From Hahella sp. HN01 (GTDB lineage Bacteria; Pseudomonadota; Gammaproteobacteria; Pseudomonadales; Oleiphilaceae), in the NCBI RefSeq assembly GCF_018986435.1, contig NZ_JAHMIN010000004.1, positions 109,574 to 173,573 of the forward strand: DNA of 64,000 bases, given 5' to 3'. The translations under genes were made by a program, and so were the position numbers. The number at the start of each line of letters is the position of its first letter. Positions within the stretch are counted from its first letter, which is position 1. Shown here in pieces: positions 9,197 to 19,714 of this stretch. Under the pieces are notes generated by a model. It saw only the letters and a program-made list of their open reading frames with translations, was not told the DNA's origin and ran no database searches.

Positions 9197-12100
9197 ATGG
9201 TTCGCAAACTCGCGATTGCAGTATTAACAATGTCCGCGCTTTCATCGGGGGTGGCTAAGGCGCTAGGGTTAGGCGAAGCAAAAGTTTATTCATCGCTCAA
9301 TCAACCGCTGAACGCGGAAATCGAGCTGGTCAGCGTTCGTGATCTCACCGAGAGCGAAATTTTGACGAATCTGGCCTCCCGGGAAGCGTTCCAGCGCGCC
9401 AACCTGGACCGGGTGTATTTCCTTTCGGATTTGCGCTTCAAAGTTTTATTCAAAGACGGCAAGGCTTATGTGCGAGTCACCAGCTCCAAGCCGGTGCGCG
9501 AGCCTTATCTGAATTTCCTGATGGAAGTGACTTGGCCTAGTGGACGATTGTTGCGAGAGTACGCGCTGCTGATCGATCCGCCTACGTTTAGCAGCGAGAG
9601 CGTGAAGCCTGCGCAGGTTGCGCCGGCCAGAACCACCACCGCCAGTGCGCCTGCTACGACAACGCGTCCTTCCACTTCAACGACCACTACCAGAACTACC
9701 GCTCCTTCCTCCTCGTCCACCTACGATGCGCCTTCTACTTCAGGGTCTTATGGACCAACAGGCGGTGACGACACTTTGTGGGAGATAGCGCTGAAAACCC
9801 GTCCGGACAGCAGCGTGTCGCCCCAGCAGATGATGCTGGCGATTCAGGATTTGAACCCGGACGCTTTCTTCGACGGCAACATCAACAAGCTGAAATCCGG
9901 TCAGGTATTGCGTATTCCTGACAAAGAGCAGGCCCAGCAGCGCAGCAACCGCGACGCGGTGCGTCAGGTCAGCCTGCAAAACCGCGAGTTTGCGGAAGGG
10001 CGCGCGCCATCTACCCGTCAGGTGGATGCGTCGGGAACCGGTCGTAATCAGACTGGTTCCGCCGCGTCGCAAACTGACGAAGACAAGTTGAGAATTATCG
10101 TCGCCAAAACCGGCGAGAATGCCTCTACGACGCCTGAAAAAGCGGGTGACTCCACAGGCTCTCGCGGCGGCACTTCGAAGACTGCTGAAGAACTGAGTCT
10201 GGCGCAAGAGAAACTGGATCAGGTCTCTCGCGAAAACGAAGACTTGAAGAGCCGCATGGAAGACCTGCAGAGTCAGTTGGAGACAATGCAGCGTCTGGTG
10301 TCGCTGAAAGATGACCAATTGGCGGCCATGCAATCGAAAGTAGGCGAAACTGGCGGCGATACTACTGCGCCGACGCTTCCTGAAGAGCCTGTTATGCCCG
10401 GCGATGAAGGCATGACTCCAGGGGAAGAACCCATGACGCCAAGCGAGCCCTCCATGGGCTTGGGCGATGAGCCATCCACGATGGGAGAAGAGACGCCGAT
10501 GTCTCCCGGCATGGAGACTCCAGAAGATCAAACTGGCATGAATACGCCGGAGACGCCAGAGCCTGTTGCGCCCGTAACGCCGACGGAGCCTGAACAGCCT
10601 CCTGTCGTAGTAGACAAAAAGCCGCCAACGCCAGCAGTTACCGAGCCGACTCCACAGCCTGAGCCGGAAAGCTGGATCGACATCATCAAGAATAATGTGA
10701 TTTACCAGGCCGCTATTGGCGGCGGCGCGGTCCTGTTGTTACTGATTCTCTGGTTGCTGGCCCGTCGCGGCGGCAAAAAAGAAGCGGAAGCGGATGACGA
10801 CGCTTTGGATATCGCAGACCACGATAATCTGGCGCTGGATTTGGATATCGACGCTGAAGAAGGCGAGGGCGAAACCAAAGTCGGCGGCGATGATCCCATT
10901 GCGGAAGCGGACGTGTACATCGCGTATCAGCGTTTCGATCAGGCGGTGCAAGTGCTTGACGCCGCACTGGAAGAGAATCCCAACAATCAGGAATATCGCC
11001 TGAAGTTGTTGGAAGTGCTGGGCGAAGCCAAAGAAGGTGCGCGCTTCAACGAAACTTATAACCATCTGCGCGAAGCTGGCAACACTGGCGTCGTGAACCG
11101 CGCGGATGAAATCAAATCCCGTTTCTCCGACCTGGATGACGAGCCAGGTTTGTCCTTGGACGATCTGGAAAGCCAGCTGCTGGGCGGTGATGATTTCGCC
11201 TCTTCAACAGTGGATGAAGACGAATTGGATTTGGATCTGGACGCCAACCTGGATGCGACGATTCCCAGTCAGCCTACTGCACTGAGCGAACCTGAAGAAC
11301 TGGAGTCCGTCGAAGAAGCCGAAGATAACCTGGATATCGACTTTGACCTGAGCGAAATCGATCTGGGCGAAACTGACAAGGAAGAGGTTGAAGAATCGAA
11401 ATCTTCCTCCGGTTATGACAAAGGCATTGATTACGTTTCCAGCAAAGCGCCTGCTGAGGAAGAATCCCTGGAGGACGCTTTCGAGACGGCGGATGTTTCT
11501 CTTGAGTCTTTAGAAGAAGACGGCTTTGAGCTGGCGGACGCTGATGAGCTGGAGTCAGATTTCGAGCTGGACACCGTCGGCTTGGACGATGATCTGGAAA
11601 CGCTGGATCTGGAGAGCGACCTCAGCGACGAGATGCTGGATATGGATGCTCCCGCTGAAAGCGATGAGCTGGACGAAACCCTTGATCTGGATATGAATCT
11701 GGAAGAGGAAGAACCCTCTCTGGATCTGGATGACAGCGATCTGGATTTGTCACTCGACGAACAGCCTGCAGAAAGCAAAGACTTCACCGGCGCTGAGCTG
11801 TCCAGTGATGTGGCGGAAGAATTCGTGCAACAGGTTGATGATCTGGAAGACGAACTGCCGGATTTGAGCGCGTCCTTCGACGAAGAGCCGAAAGCGGACG
11901 TCGCTGCGGAGCTGGATACGGATCTCGACTTTAATCTGGACGATGACTTTGGCGACAAAACCATCGTGCAGCCGCAAGAGCCTGCGCCAAGCGTTGCGGC
12001 GGAATCGAAACCCGCAGCCAAAGAAGGTATGCAGGACGAGTTCGTGGAAGAGCTGGAAGAAGACTTCAACTTCCTGTCCGACACCGACGAAGCCGCCACT

Positions 12101-12235
12101 AAACTGGATCTGGCCAGAGCCTACATCGACATGGGCGACCGTGAAGGGGCCCGCGACATCCTGGAAGAGGTTGTCGAAGAAGGCAACAACGACCAGAAGC
12201 AGGAAGCCGCTTCCTTGCTGAAGAGACTTGCATAA
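9197..12235 (+). CDS. fimV: FimV/HubP polar landmark protein
   Basis: 1012 residues. FimV organises the cell pole and supports type IV pilus assembly and twitching in Pseudomonas. Order of parts: signal peptide (1-22), FimV N-terminal domain (to about 120), Thr/Ser/Pro linker, LysM peptidoglycan-binding domain (about 190-242), coiled coil (about 330-378), Pro/Glu/Met-rich stretch, one membrane helix (about 500-522), a TPR-like cytoplasmic segment (about 560-640), a very long Asp/Glu/Leu-rich region, and the conserved FimV C-terminal domain (from about 965, KLDLARAYIDMGD). The acidic region gives the protein an extreme negative charge, typical of the family. It is followed 47 bases later by truA, as in Pseudomonas. 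Confidence 0.95.
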   Translation: MVRKLAIAVLTMSALSSGVAKALGLGEAKVYSSLNQPLNAEIELVSVRDLTESEILTNLASREAFQRANLDRVYFLSDLRFKVLFKDGKAYVRVTSSKPVREPYLNFLMEVTWPSGRLLREYALLIDPPTFSSESVKPAQVAPARTTTASAPATTTRPSTSTTTTRTTAPSSSSTYDAPSTSGSYGPTGGDDTLWEIALKTRPDSSVSPQQMMLAIQDLNPDAFFDGNINKLKSGQVLRIPDKEQAQQRSNRDAVRQVSLQNREFAEGRAPSTRQVDASGTGRNQTGSAASQTDEDKLRIIVAKTGENASTTPEKAGDSTGSRGGTSKTAEELSLAQEKLDQVSRENEDLKSRMEDLQSQLETMQRLVSLKDDQLAAMQSKVGETGGDTTAPTLPEEPVMPGDEGMTPGEEPMTPSEPSMGLGDEPSTMGEETPMSPGMETPEDQTGMNTPETPEPVAPVTPTEPEQPPVVVDKKPPTPAVTEPTPQPEPESWIDIIKNNVIYQAAIGGGAVLLLLILWLLARRGGKKEAEADDDALDIADHDNLALDLDIDAEEGEGETKVGGDDPIAEADVYIAYQRFDQAVQVLDAALEENPNNQEYRLKLLEVLGEAKEGARFNETYNHLREAGNTGVVNRADEIKSRFSDLDDEPGLSLDDLESQLLGGDDFASSTVDEDELDLDLDANLDATIPSQPTALSEPEELESVEEAEDNLDIDFDLSEIDLGETDKEEVEESKSSSGYDKGIDYVSSKAPAEEESLEDAFETADVSLESLEEDGFELADADELESDFELDTVGLDDDLETLDLESDLSDEMLDMDAPAESDELDETLDLDMNLEEEEPSLDLDDSDLDLSLDEQPAESKDFTGAELSSDVAEEFVQQVDDLEDELPDLSASFDEEPKADVAAELDTDLDFNLDDDFGDKTIVQPQEPAPSVAAESKPAAKEGMQDEFVEELEEDFNFLSDTDEAATKLDLARAYIDMGDREGARDILEEVVEEGNNDQKQEAASLLKRLA

Positions 12236-12258
12236 TTCCGCTACTTTTCAATAATGCT

Positions 12259-12277
12259 GCCCTCATGTTTTGAGGGC
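12259..12277 (+). other. Hairpin between fimV and truA
   Basis: GCCCTCA and TGAGGGC flank a five-base loop, ending six bases before the truA ATG. There is no T run, so it is a poor terminator. It lies where the truA ribosome binding site should be and could limit truA translation. Confidence 0.45.
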
Positions 12278-12282
12278 GGCTT

Positions 12283-13134
12283 ATGAATCCAACCAGTTCG
12301 AACCAGTCATTGTACCCACTTTCCAACGATCTCTTGCCGGATACCGGGCGCGTTGCGCTGGTGTTGGGCTATGACGGCTCCCGTTATCACGGCTGGCAGG
12401 CGCAGAACTCCGGCGTACCGTCCGTGCAGGCGGAAGTAGAGGCTGCTTTATCAAAAGTCGCAGACCATCCCGTTAGCGTCGTATGCGCGGGGCGCACCGA
12501 CGCCGGCGTTCATGCGGTGAACCAGGTGGTTCACTTCGAGACGAAGGCGCAGCGCAGCCCGTATTCCTGGGCGATGGGCGTCAATCACTTTTTGCCCGCG
12601 GATGTATCCGTGAGCTGGGCGGGCGCGGTGTCAGAGGATTTTCATGCCCGCTACACCGCGACCTCACGCAGCTATCGTTACATTATCTACAACCATCCGA
12701 TTCGCCCCGCGTGGCTCAATAGCAACGTTACCTGGAACTACCGTCCTCTTGATGTGGAAAGCATGGCCGCCGCTGGCGCGCATCTGATTGGCGAGAATGA
12801 CTTCAGTGCATTCCGCGGTTCCGACTGTCAATCCAAGACGCCTTTTCGCAATCTGACCCGTCTTGAAGTGAGCAAGGTCGGCGACATGGTTGTGATAGAG
12901 GTGGAGGCGAACGCGTTTTTACACCACATGGTGCGCAACATTTCAGGCACCTTAATGGCGGTGGGGACAGGCAAGAAGCCGCCGGACTGGGTCGCGGACG
13001 TGCTGGCTTCCAAAAAGCGCTCAAAAGCCGGGGTGACGGCGCCGCCCTTTGGGTTGTACCTGACATCTGTTACCTATCCGGAAGAGTTTGCGATTCCTTC
13101 GTTGCAGAAAGGGCCGTTTTTTCTCGGCGCCTGA
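12283..13134 (+). CDS. truA: tRNA pseudouridine(38-40) synthase
   Basis: 283 residues. It converts uridines 38-40 of the tRNA anticodon arm to pseudouridine. The family signature with the catalytic aspartate is seen in CAGRTDAGVHAVNQVVHFE around residues 68-86, followed by the conserved tract FLHHMVRNISGTLM near residue 210. It lies between fimV and trpF, the usual pseudomonad order. A start at 12283 leaves an N-terminal extension of about 20 residues before the conserved RVALVLGYDGS, so a later start cannot be excluded. Confidence 0.93.
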   Translation: MNPTSSNQSLYPLSNDLLPDTGRVALVLGYDGSRYHGWQAQNSGVPSVQAEVEAALSKVADHPVSVVCAGRTDAGVHAVNQVVHFETKAQRSPYSWAMGVNHFLPADVSVSWAGAVSEDFHARYTATSRSYRYIIYNHPIRPAWLNSNVTWNYRPLDVESMAAAGAHLIGENDFSAFRGSDCQSKTPFRNLTRLEVSKVGDMVVIEVEANAFLHHMVRNISGTLMAVGTGKKPPDWVADVLASKKRSKAGVTAPPFGLYLTSVTYPEEFAIPSLQKGPFFLGA

Positions 13135-13144
13135 TTTCCTCGAT

Positions 13145-13173
13145 TTCCCGAAGCCGCTTTAACTCGCTATAAT
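13145..13173 (+). promoter_or_regulatory. Candidate sigma-70 promoter for the trpFBA-accD-folC run
   Basis: A consensus -10 hexamer TATAAT lies at 13168-13173, with a weak -35 (TTCCCG, 13145-13150) 17 bases upstream. It is 84 bases before the trpF start. Support is from base pattern only. Confidence 0.45.
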
Positions 13174-13256
13174 CCCAAGCCTGTTATGCGCCGCCGAATC
13201 GCTGACTTGAACTTTTCCGGAAAAACGAAAAACAGCATAAAAAAGGAAGAGATAAA

Positions 13257-13898
13257 ATGAATGCCCGCAACAAGCGCGTTCGCTGCAAAATCTGCGGCAT
13301 CCTTGAGCTGGAGCATGCGCTGGCGGTCTCCGACGCCGGCGGCGACGCCATTGGATTTGTTTTTTATCCGCCCAGTCCCCGATACATTGACCCCGCCGCA
13401 GCCAGCCGCATTATCGCCCAACTGCCTCCCTTTCTTTCTACTGTTGGTCTCTTCGTCAATCATAGCGCGGAGCAGGTGAGGGAGATTTTGAATGTCGTCC
13501 CTCTCGATGTGCTGCAGTTTCACGGCGATGAAGATAACGATTTTTGCCGCAGCTTTTCCCGCCCTTTCTACAAAGCCATTGGCGTGGGCGATGAGACGGA
13601 CGTGGTTGCGGAGGCGGCTAAGTATCCGGATGCAGCGGCCTTATTGTTTGATACCCATGACCCGCAATTACGCGGCGGCACTGGAAGAGTTTTCGACTGG
13701 TCCCGCATTCGTCATGAGCTGGGCAAACCGGTGATTCTCGCCGGTGGCCTGAATCCGGCCAATGTGGCGGAAGCTATTCGCACTGTCAGGCCCTACGCCG
13801 TTGATGTCAGCGGTGGCGTCGAAGTGAGCAAGGGCGTGAAGAGCATTGAATTAATCCAGGAATTTATAGGTGAGGTATATCGTGAGTACGAGGTTTGA
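13257..13898 (+). CDS. trpF: Phosphoribosylanthranilate isomerase
   Basis: 213 residues, a TIM barrel enzyme that isomerises N-(5'-phosphoribosyl)anthranilate to CdRP in tryptophan synthesis. KICGI near the N terminus carries the conserved catalytic cysteine. [17 protein letters not shown] contributes the catalytic aspartate and phosphate-loop residues, and AVDVSGGVE is the C-terminal phosphate-binding motif. AGGAAGAG precedes the ATG. Its 3' end overlaps the trpB start by 17 bases, implying translational coupling. Confidence 0.96.
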   Translation: MNARNKRVRCKICGILELEHALAVSDAGGDAIGFVFYPPSPRYIDPAAASRIIAQLPPFLSTVGLFVNHSAEQVREILNVVPLDVLQFHGDEDNDFCRSFSRPFYKAIGVGDETDVVAEAAKYPDAAALLFDTHDPQLRGGTGRVFDWSRIRHELGKPVILAGGLNPANVAEAIRTVRPYAVDVSGGVEVSKGVKSIELIQEFIGEVYREYEV

Positions 13899-15102
13899 CG
13901 CTGAAACGCTGGCCAATATTCCAGACCATCGCGGCCACTTCGGCCATTACGGCGGTCGATTCGTATCCGAGACGCTCATGTCTTCGCTGTTGGAGCTGGA
14001 GCAGCATTACGAAAAATTGCGTATCGATCCCAAGTTCCAGGAAGAGTTCGACGCGGATCTGGCCGACTACGTAGGTCGTCCTTCTCCGTTGTATTTTGCT
14101 GAGCGTCTGACCAGGCAGGTTGGCGGCGCCAAAATTTATCTAAAACGGGAAGATCTCAATCATACCGGCGCCCATAAGGTAAACAACACCATCGGTCAGG
14201 CGTTGTTGGCGAAATACCTAGGCAAGCCGCGCATCATCGCCGAAACCGGCGCAGGCCAGCACGGCGTCGCCACGGCCACCGTCGCCGCCCGTCTGGGGCT
14301 GAAATGCGTGGTCTATATGGGTGAAGAGGATGTGCATAGACAGTCTTTGAATGTCTACCGCATGAAACTATTGGGCGCTGAAGTGCGCCCGGTCACCAGC
14401 GGCACCAAAACCCTTAAGGATGCGATGAACGAAGCCTTGCGGGATTGGGTGACCTACGTCGACGACACTTTCTACATCATCGGTACGGTGGCGGGCCCGC
14501 ACCCATATCCCAAGCTGGTGCGGGAATTCCAGTCCATTATTGGCCGTGAAGCGCGCCTGCAGTGCATGGAAAAAGAAGGGCGTCTCCCGGATGCATTGGT
14601 GGCCTGCGTGGGCGGCGGCTCCAACGCCATAGGCCTGTTTTACCCCTTTATCGCGGATGAGCAGATCAAAATGTACGGCGTCGAAGCCGGCGGGCTTGGC
14701 TTGGAGACTGGCCAGCACGCGGCGCCGCTTTGCGCGGGTCGTCCCGGCGTATTGCATGGCAACCGCACCTATTTGATGGAAGATGAAAACGGCCAGATTT
14801 CCGCAACGCACTCTATATCCGCAGGTCTCGATTATCCGGGCGTTGGTCCTGAGCATGCCTGGCTCAAAGACATCAAACGCGCGGATTACGTTTCTGCGAC
14901 AGACGAAGAAGCGCTGCGCGCCTTCCATACTCTGACTCGGGTGGAAGGCATCATGCCGGCGCTGGAGTCCAGCCATGCGGTGGCGTACGCCATGAAGCTG
15001 GCCAAGACCATGGATAAAGACCAGATCATCATCGTCAACCTGTCCGGGCGCGGCGATAAAGACATCCATACTGTGGCCAAGCTTGACGGAATTGAATTTT
15101 AA
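13882..15102 (+). CDS. trpB: Tryptophan synthase beta chain
   Basis: 406 residues. A PLP enzyme that condenses indole with serine to make tryptophan. The PLP lysine is Lys99 in HTGAHKVNN, and the glycine-rich phosphate loop is [13 protein letters not shown] at 13882 is chosen because GGTGAGG at 13869-13875 sits six bases before it; an in-frame GTG at 13870 has no such support. The start overlaps the end of trpF, and trpA begins 12 bases after the stop. Confidence 0.96.
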   Translation: MSTRFDAETLANIPDHRGHFGHYGGRFVSETLMSSLLELEQHYEKLRIDPKFQEEFDADLADYVGRPSPLYFAERLTRQVGGAKIYLKREDLNHTGAHKVNNTIGQALLAKYLGKPRIIAETGAGQHGVATATVAARLGLKCVVYMGEEDVHRQSLNVYRMKLLGAEVRPVTSGTKTLKDAMNEALRDWVTYVDDTFYIIGTVAGPHPYPKLVREFQSIIGREARLQCMEKEGRLPDALVACVGGGSNAIGLFYPFIADEQIKMYGVEAGGLGLETGQHAAPLCAGRPGVLHGNRTYLMEDENGQISATHSISAGLDYPGVGPEHAWLKDIKRADYVSATDEEALRAFHTLTRVEGIMPALESSHAVAYAMKLAKTMDKDQIIIVNLSGRGDKDIHTVAKLDGIEF

Positions 15103-15114
15103 AAAGGGTGTGAC

Positions 15115-15918
15115 ATGAGTCGAATTAAGCAATGCCTGGAGACGTTGAAGGCGAACAACAAAACCGCGTTGATTCCCTATGTGACCGCGGGCGACCCTGC
15201 GCCGCAGCACACGGTAGATATCATGCACGCCCTGGTTGAATCGGGCGCTGACATTATTGAGTTGGGCGTACCGTTTTCCGATCCCATGGCGGACGGTCCC
15301 GTGATTCAGCTGGCCTGTGAACGCGCGCTGGAGCACGGGACTTCTCTGAGAATGGTGCTGGGCATGGTGGATGAGTTCCGCAAGACCAACACGGAGACCC
15401 CTGTCGTATTGATGGGATATTTGAATCCCGTGGAAGCCATGGGCGTGCATCCATTTACCGAGGCAGCCAAGGCGGCGGGAGTCGATGGCGTATTGATCGT
15501 GGACTTGCCGCCGGAAGAAGCGGATTTGGCGGCGCCGCATCTGAAAGGGGCGGGGCTGGATGTCATCTTTCTGATTGCGCCAACCACTACCGAGGACCGT
15601 ATCGCCGCCGCAGCGAAGTTCGGCAGCGGATATCTATACTATGTGTCGCTGAAAGGGGTGACTGGCTCCAATGCCCTGGATATCGACGATGTGGAAAAAC
15701 ATGTCAGCGCCATCAAGTCTCTGACTGATATGCCTGTCGGGGTTGGCTTCGGCATCAAAGACGCGGCAACAGCGAAAGCAGTGTCGGCAGTATCCGATGG
15801 TGTAATTGTCGGTAGCGCACTTGTGAATACAATAGCGACTAATGCTGAAAATCCGGAGCAGATGCGCGCCAAAGTAAAAGAGCTGCTTAGCTCCATGCGC
15901 GCCGCGATGGACGAATAA
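15115..15918 (+). CDS. trpA: Tryptophan synthase alpha chain
   Basis: 267 residues, the TIM barrel subunit that cleaves indole-3-glycerol phosphate and channels indole to TrpB. The catalytic Glu and Asp are in [15 protein letters not shown] near residue 50. Phosphate-binding glycines appear in VGVGFGIKD and GVIVGSALV. An AAAGGGTG ribosome binding site precedes the ATG. It forms a tight unit with trpF and trpB, and accD follows after 20 bases. Confidence 0.96.
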   Translation: MSRIKQCLETLKANNKTALIPYVTAGDPAPQHTVDIMHALVESGADIIELGVPFSDPMADGPVIQLACERALEHGTSLRMVLGMVDEFRKTNTETPVVLMGYLNPVEAMGVHPFTEAAKAAGVDGVLIVDLPPEEADLAAPHLKGAGLDVIFLIAPTTTEDRIAAAAKFGSGYLYYVSLKGVTGSNALDIDDVEKHVSAIKSLTDMPVGVGFGIKDAATAKAVSAVSDGVIVGSALVNTIATNAENPEQMRAKVKELLSSMRAAMDE

Positions 15919-15938
15919 ACAAGTGAGTAGGGTTTAAT

Positions 15939-16871
15939 ATGAGTAACTGGTTAGAAAAAATTATTCCGGGAATGGGGGGAGCTCAGTCCAAGCACAAGAG
16001 TAACGTTCCCGAAGGCTTGTGGAAAAAGTGCCCTAAGTGCAGCGCCGTACTCTATCGCCCTGAACTGGAAAAAAACCTGGATGTGTGCCCCAAGTGTCAG
16101 CACCACATGCGCATCTCCGCACGCAGACGTATCGACATTTTCCTGGACGGCGCCGACAGAGTGGAGCTCGCTCCTGAGCTGGAGCCAGCGGATCGTCTGA
16201 AGTTTAAAGACACCAAGCGCTACAAAGACCGTCTGGTCAGCAATCAAAAAGCGACGGGTGAAAAAGACGCCCTGGTGGCCTTCAAGGGAACTGTCGCTGG
16301 CGTACCGGTTGCTGTGGTGGCGTTTGAATTCACTTTCCTGGGCGGCTCCATGGGCGCAGTGGTGGGCGAGAAGTTCGTTCGCGCCGTAAATGTCTGTCTG
16401 GAAGAAAACCGCGCACTGATCTGTTTCTCCGCCAGTGGTGGCGCGCGTATGCAAGAAGCGCTGATCTCCCTGATGCAGATGGCGAAAACCGCTGCGGCGC
16501 TGGAAGTAATGAAGCAGCGAGGCCTTCCTTACATCTCTGTGATGACCGACCCCGTGTTCGGCGGCGTATCCGCCAGTCTCGCCATGCTGGGCGACCTGAA
16601 TGTGGCGGAGCCCAATGCGCTGATTGGCTTCGCAGGTCCTCGCGTTATTGAGCAGACTGTGCGTGAAAAACTGCCTGAAGGCTTCCAGCGCAGTGAATTC
16701 CTGCTGGAGCATGGCGCGCTGGATATGATTCTTGCCCGCAATCAATTGCGTCGCAGACTGTCGATGCTCATCTCCAAAATGATGAAGCTGCCAGAGCCTG
16801 AATTTGAAAACGAAGACGATCTCGATGATGAGGAAATGGAAATACCGGAGCCGCCAGAAAACTTGGAATAA
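15939..16871 (+). CDS. accD: Acetyl-CoA carboxylase carboxyltransferase subunit beta
   Basis: 310 residues. With AccA it transfers the carboxyl group from carboxybiotin to acetyl-CoA, forming malonyl-CoA for fatty acid synthesis. An N-terminal zinc ribbon (CPKC...CPKC, about residues 30-52) precedes the crotonase-like carboxyltransferase domain, with [10 protein letters not shown] and the conserved glycine tract [13 protein letters not shown]. The tail is very acidic. trpFBA-accD-folC is a common gene order in proteobacteria. Confidence 0.96.
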   Translation: MSNWLEKIIPGMGGAQSKHKSNVPEGLWKKCPKCSAVLYRPELEKNLDVCPKCQHHMRISARRRIDIFLDGADRVELAPELEPADRLKFKDTKRYKDRLVSNQKATGEKDALVAFKGTVAGVPVAVVAFEFTFLGGSMGAVVGEKFVRAVNVCLEENRALICFSASGGARMQEALISLMQMAKTAAALEVMKQRGLPYISVMTDPVFGGVSASLAMLGDLNVAEPNALIGFAGPRVIEQTVREKLPEGFQRSEFLLEHGALDMILARNQLRRRLSMLISKMMKLPEPEFENEDDLDDEEMEIPEPPENLE

Positions 16872-16915
16872 GCCGGCCTTAGCCTGATATCGGATCTCAT
16901 AGCGTAGATAGGAAT

Positions 16916-18208
16916 ATGGAACCTCGAAGACTGTCTGACTGGCTTGATTATGTGTCGCAACTGCATACTCAGGTCATAGAAATGGGACTGGATCGCGTCA
17001 ATGACGTATTTCGCCGACTTTGCCGCAACGCCAGGCTGGCGAAAACCGTGGTGACCCTTGCAGGAACCAACGGTAAAGGCTCTACGCTCGCGGCGGTAGA
17101 GGCGCTTGCTCTCGCCGCGGGCAAAACGGTAGGCGCTTACACATCGCCTCACATCCTGCGTTTTAATGAGCGTGTGCGCATTAATGGCGTTGATGTCAGC
17201 GACGAGGCGCTTGAAGAGGCGTTCGCCGCTGTAGAAACGGCTCGCGGCCAAACGGCGCTGACCTATTTCGAGTTCACCACGTTGGTGGGGTTCTACTTGT
17301 TTCAACAGGCCAAACTGGACGTGGTTCTGCTGGAAGTCGGTCTGGGCGGGCGCCTGGATGCGGTTAACATTGTCGATCCTGATCTGGCGGTGATCACCAG
17401 TGTGGACCTGGATCATCAGGAATGGCTGGGCGACTCACGTGAAGATATCGGCCGCGAAAAGGCGGGTATTCTGAGGCCGGGCATTCCTCTCGTCATCGCC
17501 GAAGACGCTCCGCCAACCAGTGTGGTGGACGTAGCAGGAAAGCTGGGGTGCGCAACCTTCATTTGGCGTCAGGACTTTACTCTCGAACGCACTGGCGATG
17601 CGTCGCAAACTCTGCAATGGCGCGGTCGTCGCAAGCATGCGGACATGGTCATTGACGGACTGAGCGATAACGGTCTGCCTATGGCCAATATGGCTGCGGC
17701 GATGCAGGCCGCCATGCTGCTGGACTTTGCGTTGTCGGAATCTCAAATTGCCGCTGCAATCGCCGGCGTCAAGGTGCAGGGACGTTTCCAGTTGCTGCGC
17801 CGTGACCCGGAAGTGTACGCCGATGTGGGGCATAATCCCCACGCTGCGCGCTATCTCAAACAATGGCTGGGCGGATTGCCGGTTAAAAAAACGCAGGTGG
17901 CGGTATTTTCAGCGCTGAAAGATAAGGATGTGGCGGGCATCGTCAAAGAACTCGCTGGCGTATTCGACCGCTGGTTTGTCTTTCCTCTCAATGTGGGTCG
18001 GGCCATGCCGCTGGCGCAACTGGCGGAATTGGTCGAGCAGAATCAACCCGCGCCGCTGCAAACCTGCGATTCCTTGTCGGAGTGTCTGGCTCAGGCGTCA
18101 TCCGAAGTGGGCTCAGGCGGGCGTATCGTCGCCTTCGGTTCTTTTTTCACCGTGGCGGAAATTTTTCAAAACGGTATGATGGGAACCGATGAGGGAGACG
18201 GTCGCTAA
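16916..18208 (+). CDS. folC: Bifunctional folylpolyglutamate/dihydrofolate synthase
   Basis: 430 residues. It ligates glutamate to dihydropteroate and to folates using ATP. The P-loop GTNGKGSTLAAVE is near residue 50, and the Mur-ligase signature VLLEVGLGGRLDAVN near residue 140. A C-terminal ligase domain contains the DVGHNPHAA block. A short GATAGGA stretch precedes the ATG. It continues the accD transcription unit and is followed by the dedD-like SPOR gene. Confidence 0.95.
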   Translation: MEPRRLSDWLDYVSQLHTQVIEMGLDRVNDVFRRLCRNARLAKTVVTLAGTNGKGSTLAAVEALALAAGKTVGAYTSPHILRFNERVRINGVDVSDEALEEAFAAVETARGQTALTYFEFTTLVGFYLFQQAKLDVVLLEVGLGGRLDAVNIVDPDLAVITSVDLDHQEWLGDSREDIGREKAGILRPGIPLVIAEDAPPTSVVDVAGKLGCATFIWRQDFTLERTGDASQTLQWRGRRKHADMVIDGLSDNGLPMANMAAAMQAAMLLDFALSESQIAAAIAGVKVQGRFQLLRRDPEVYADVGHNPHAARYLKQWLGGLPVKKTQVAVFSALKDKDVAGIVKELAGVFDRWFVFPLNVGRAMPLAQLAELVEQNQPAPLQTCDSLSECLAQASSEVGSGGRIVAFGSFFTVAEIFQNGMMGTDEGDGR

Positions 18209-18285
18209 ACGGATCGTCTCCACAGTCTTTTAATCCATTTGGTTTTTTCCATCATGATTTCTATTTACAGTCTCAGGGTTTTTCT

Positions 18286-19083
18286 ATGGATGGATTAAAG
18301 CAGCGTATTGTCGGCGCTATTGTGCTGGTGTCTCTGGCGGTCATATTTCTGCCCATGTTGTTCGATAACGCCCAGCAGGAAAAGACATCCCAGATCATTA
18401 TCATTCCTGACAAGCCGGAAACGCCCAATTTCACTATCGAAGAAGCCAAAGCGCCGCAACTGAGCGCAGGCGACGCCAATGCTGCAATGCCAGCGCAGCC
18501 GGTTGATACGCAAACTGGCGATGCGGTCGCGGACGAAACTTCCCGGATCTCAGGCTCCGCAGAGGAAATCGCCCAAGAAGCGGCCATGGCGGAGATGCAC
18601 AACATGAGTGAATCCAAGCCGGCCGCAACGACGCCAGAGCCAGCTCCGCAAAAGGTTGTGGAAGCGAAGCCGGAGCCTAAACCTGAACCGCAATCCAAGC
18701 CTGAACCCAAACCTGTGGTGAAGGCGGAGGAAAAGCCTGCGACGACGGTAGCCGTGGCGACCCCATCAGCCGCCAGCGTCAAGAACGAGACCAAAGAGGC
18801 GCCTAAGGATTACAGTCTGGATAAAGACAAGTCTCCCGCCGCATGGTCAATTCAAATCGGTACGTTCAAGAATCGCGAAAGCGCTTTGAAAATTCGTAAT
18901 GAACTGCATGGCGACGGCCATCCTGCATTTACTCAGGAATATCGCAGCTCAGAAGGCGAAAACCTGGTTCGGGTCTTCGCCGGGCCGGTAATGGAGCGCA
19001 GTCAGGCGGACAAGCTCAAGACTCAGGTGGATAAGCGCTACAAAGTCAACTCCCTCGTCGTGCAATATCGCCCAGGGCAATAG
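18286..19083 (+). CDS. dedD: SPOR-domain cell-division protein, DedD-like
   Basis: 265 residues with the classic DedD layout. A short cytoplasmic start with one membrane helix (about 10-27) leads to a long Pro/Glu/Lys-rich periplasmic linker with repeated KPEPKPEP units (about 110-150). A C-terminal SPOR domain (about 185-265, AWSIQIGTFKNRESALKIRNEL) follows. SPOR domains bind denuded septal peptidoglycan glycan strands. Position between folC and cvpA is conserved with dedD of E. coli and Pseudomonas. The linker sequence is low in complexity and not informative. Confidence 0.88.
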   Translation: MDGLKQRIVGAIVLVSLAVIFLPMLFDNAQQEKTSQIIIIPDKPETPNFTIEEAKAPQLSAGDANAAMPAQPVDTQTGDAVADETSRISGSAEEIAQEAAMAEMHNMSESKPAATTPEPAPQKVVEAKPEPKPEPQSKPEPKPVVKAEEKPATTVAVATPSAASVKNETKEAPKDYSLDKDKSPAAWSIQIGTFKNRESALKIRNELHGDGHPAFTQEYRSSEGENLVRVFAGPVMERSQADKLKTQVDKRYKVNSLVVQYRPGQ

Positions 19084-19181
19084 CCCGCCGCGACAAAGCA
19101 TTAGTTTTTCTGCCCCCTCCTTTTTGCTAGAATGATGCGCCCCCGAAATACGGGGGCTAATTACGCTATTTCCAGGATGCT

Positions 19182-19670
19182 ATGATGATTTGGGCCGATT
19201 GGGTCATTATTGGAATTATTGGTTTATCCACGGTAGTCAGCCTGGTCAGAGGCTTCGTCAAAGAGGCGCTTTCTCTGGTTACCTGGGTTCTCGCATTTAT
19301 AGTGGCGCGCATGTTTTATGTGCATTTGGCCACGCTGCTGGAAGGGCTTATCTCTGTACCTTCCGTCAGGCTGATCGCAGCCTTTGTCATACTTTTCATT
19401 GTAACGCTCATTATCGGCGCGTTGCTGAACCATTTGATTTCCGCATTGGTGAAGTCCACAGGCCTGTCCGGTACCGATCGTACCCTGGGCATGGCGTTTG
19501 GAATGATCCGGGGCGTGGTGTTGGTTGTCGTTGTCGTGGCGCTGTTGCGACTGACTCCCGTCGTACAGGACCCCTGGTGGTCGGAATCGACGTTAATTCC
19601 CCATTTTGAAAAATTGGAAGCTTGGTCGCGGTCGGTCTTCGGCGACCCCATAGCGTCTATGCTTACATAA
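19182..19670 (+). CDS. cvpA: CvpA family membrane protein
   Basis: 162 residues with four predicted membrane helices, in the colicin V production protein family and adjacent to purF as in most gammaproteobacteria. In E. coli cvpA is required for export of plasmid-encoded colicin V; its chromosomal role is poorly defined, with links to envelope stress. Two ATG codons are in tandem at 19182 and 19185. AGGA at 19174-19177 suits the second slightly better. Confidence 0.92.
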   Translation: MMIWADWVIIGIIGLSTVVSLVRGFVKEALSLVTWVLAFIVARMFYVHLATLLEGLISVPSVRLIAAFVILFIVTLIIGALLNHLISALVKSTGLSGTDRTLGMAFGMIRGVVLVVVVVALLRLTPVVQDPWWSESTLIPHFEKLEAWSRSVFGDPIASMLT

Positions 19671-19714
19671 ACCGCTTAAATTTTGCGCGAGATTCAAAGA
19701 CGAGGTAACCATAC

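Noticed and set aside
14368-15540. 390-codon antisense frame across trpB and trpA
   Set aside because: Both sense genes are certain and the antisense product has no recognisable motif.
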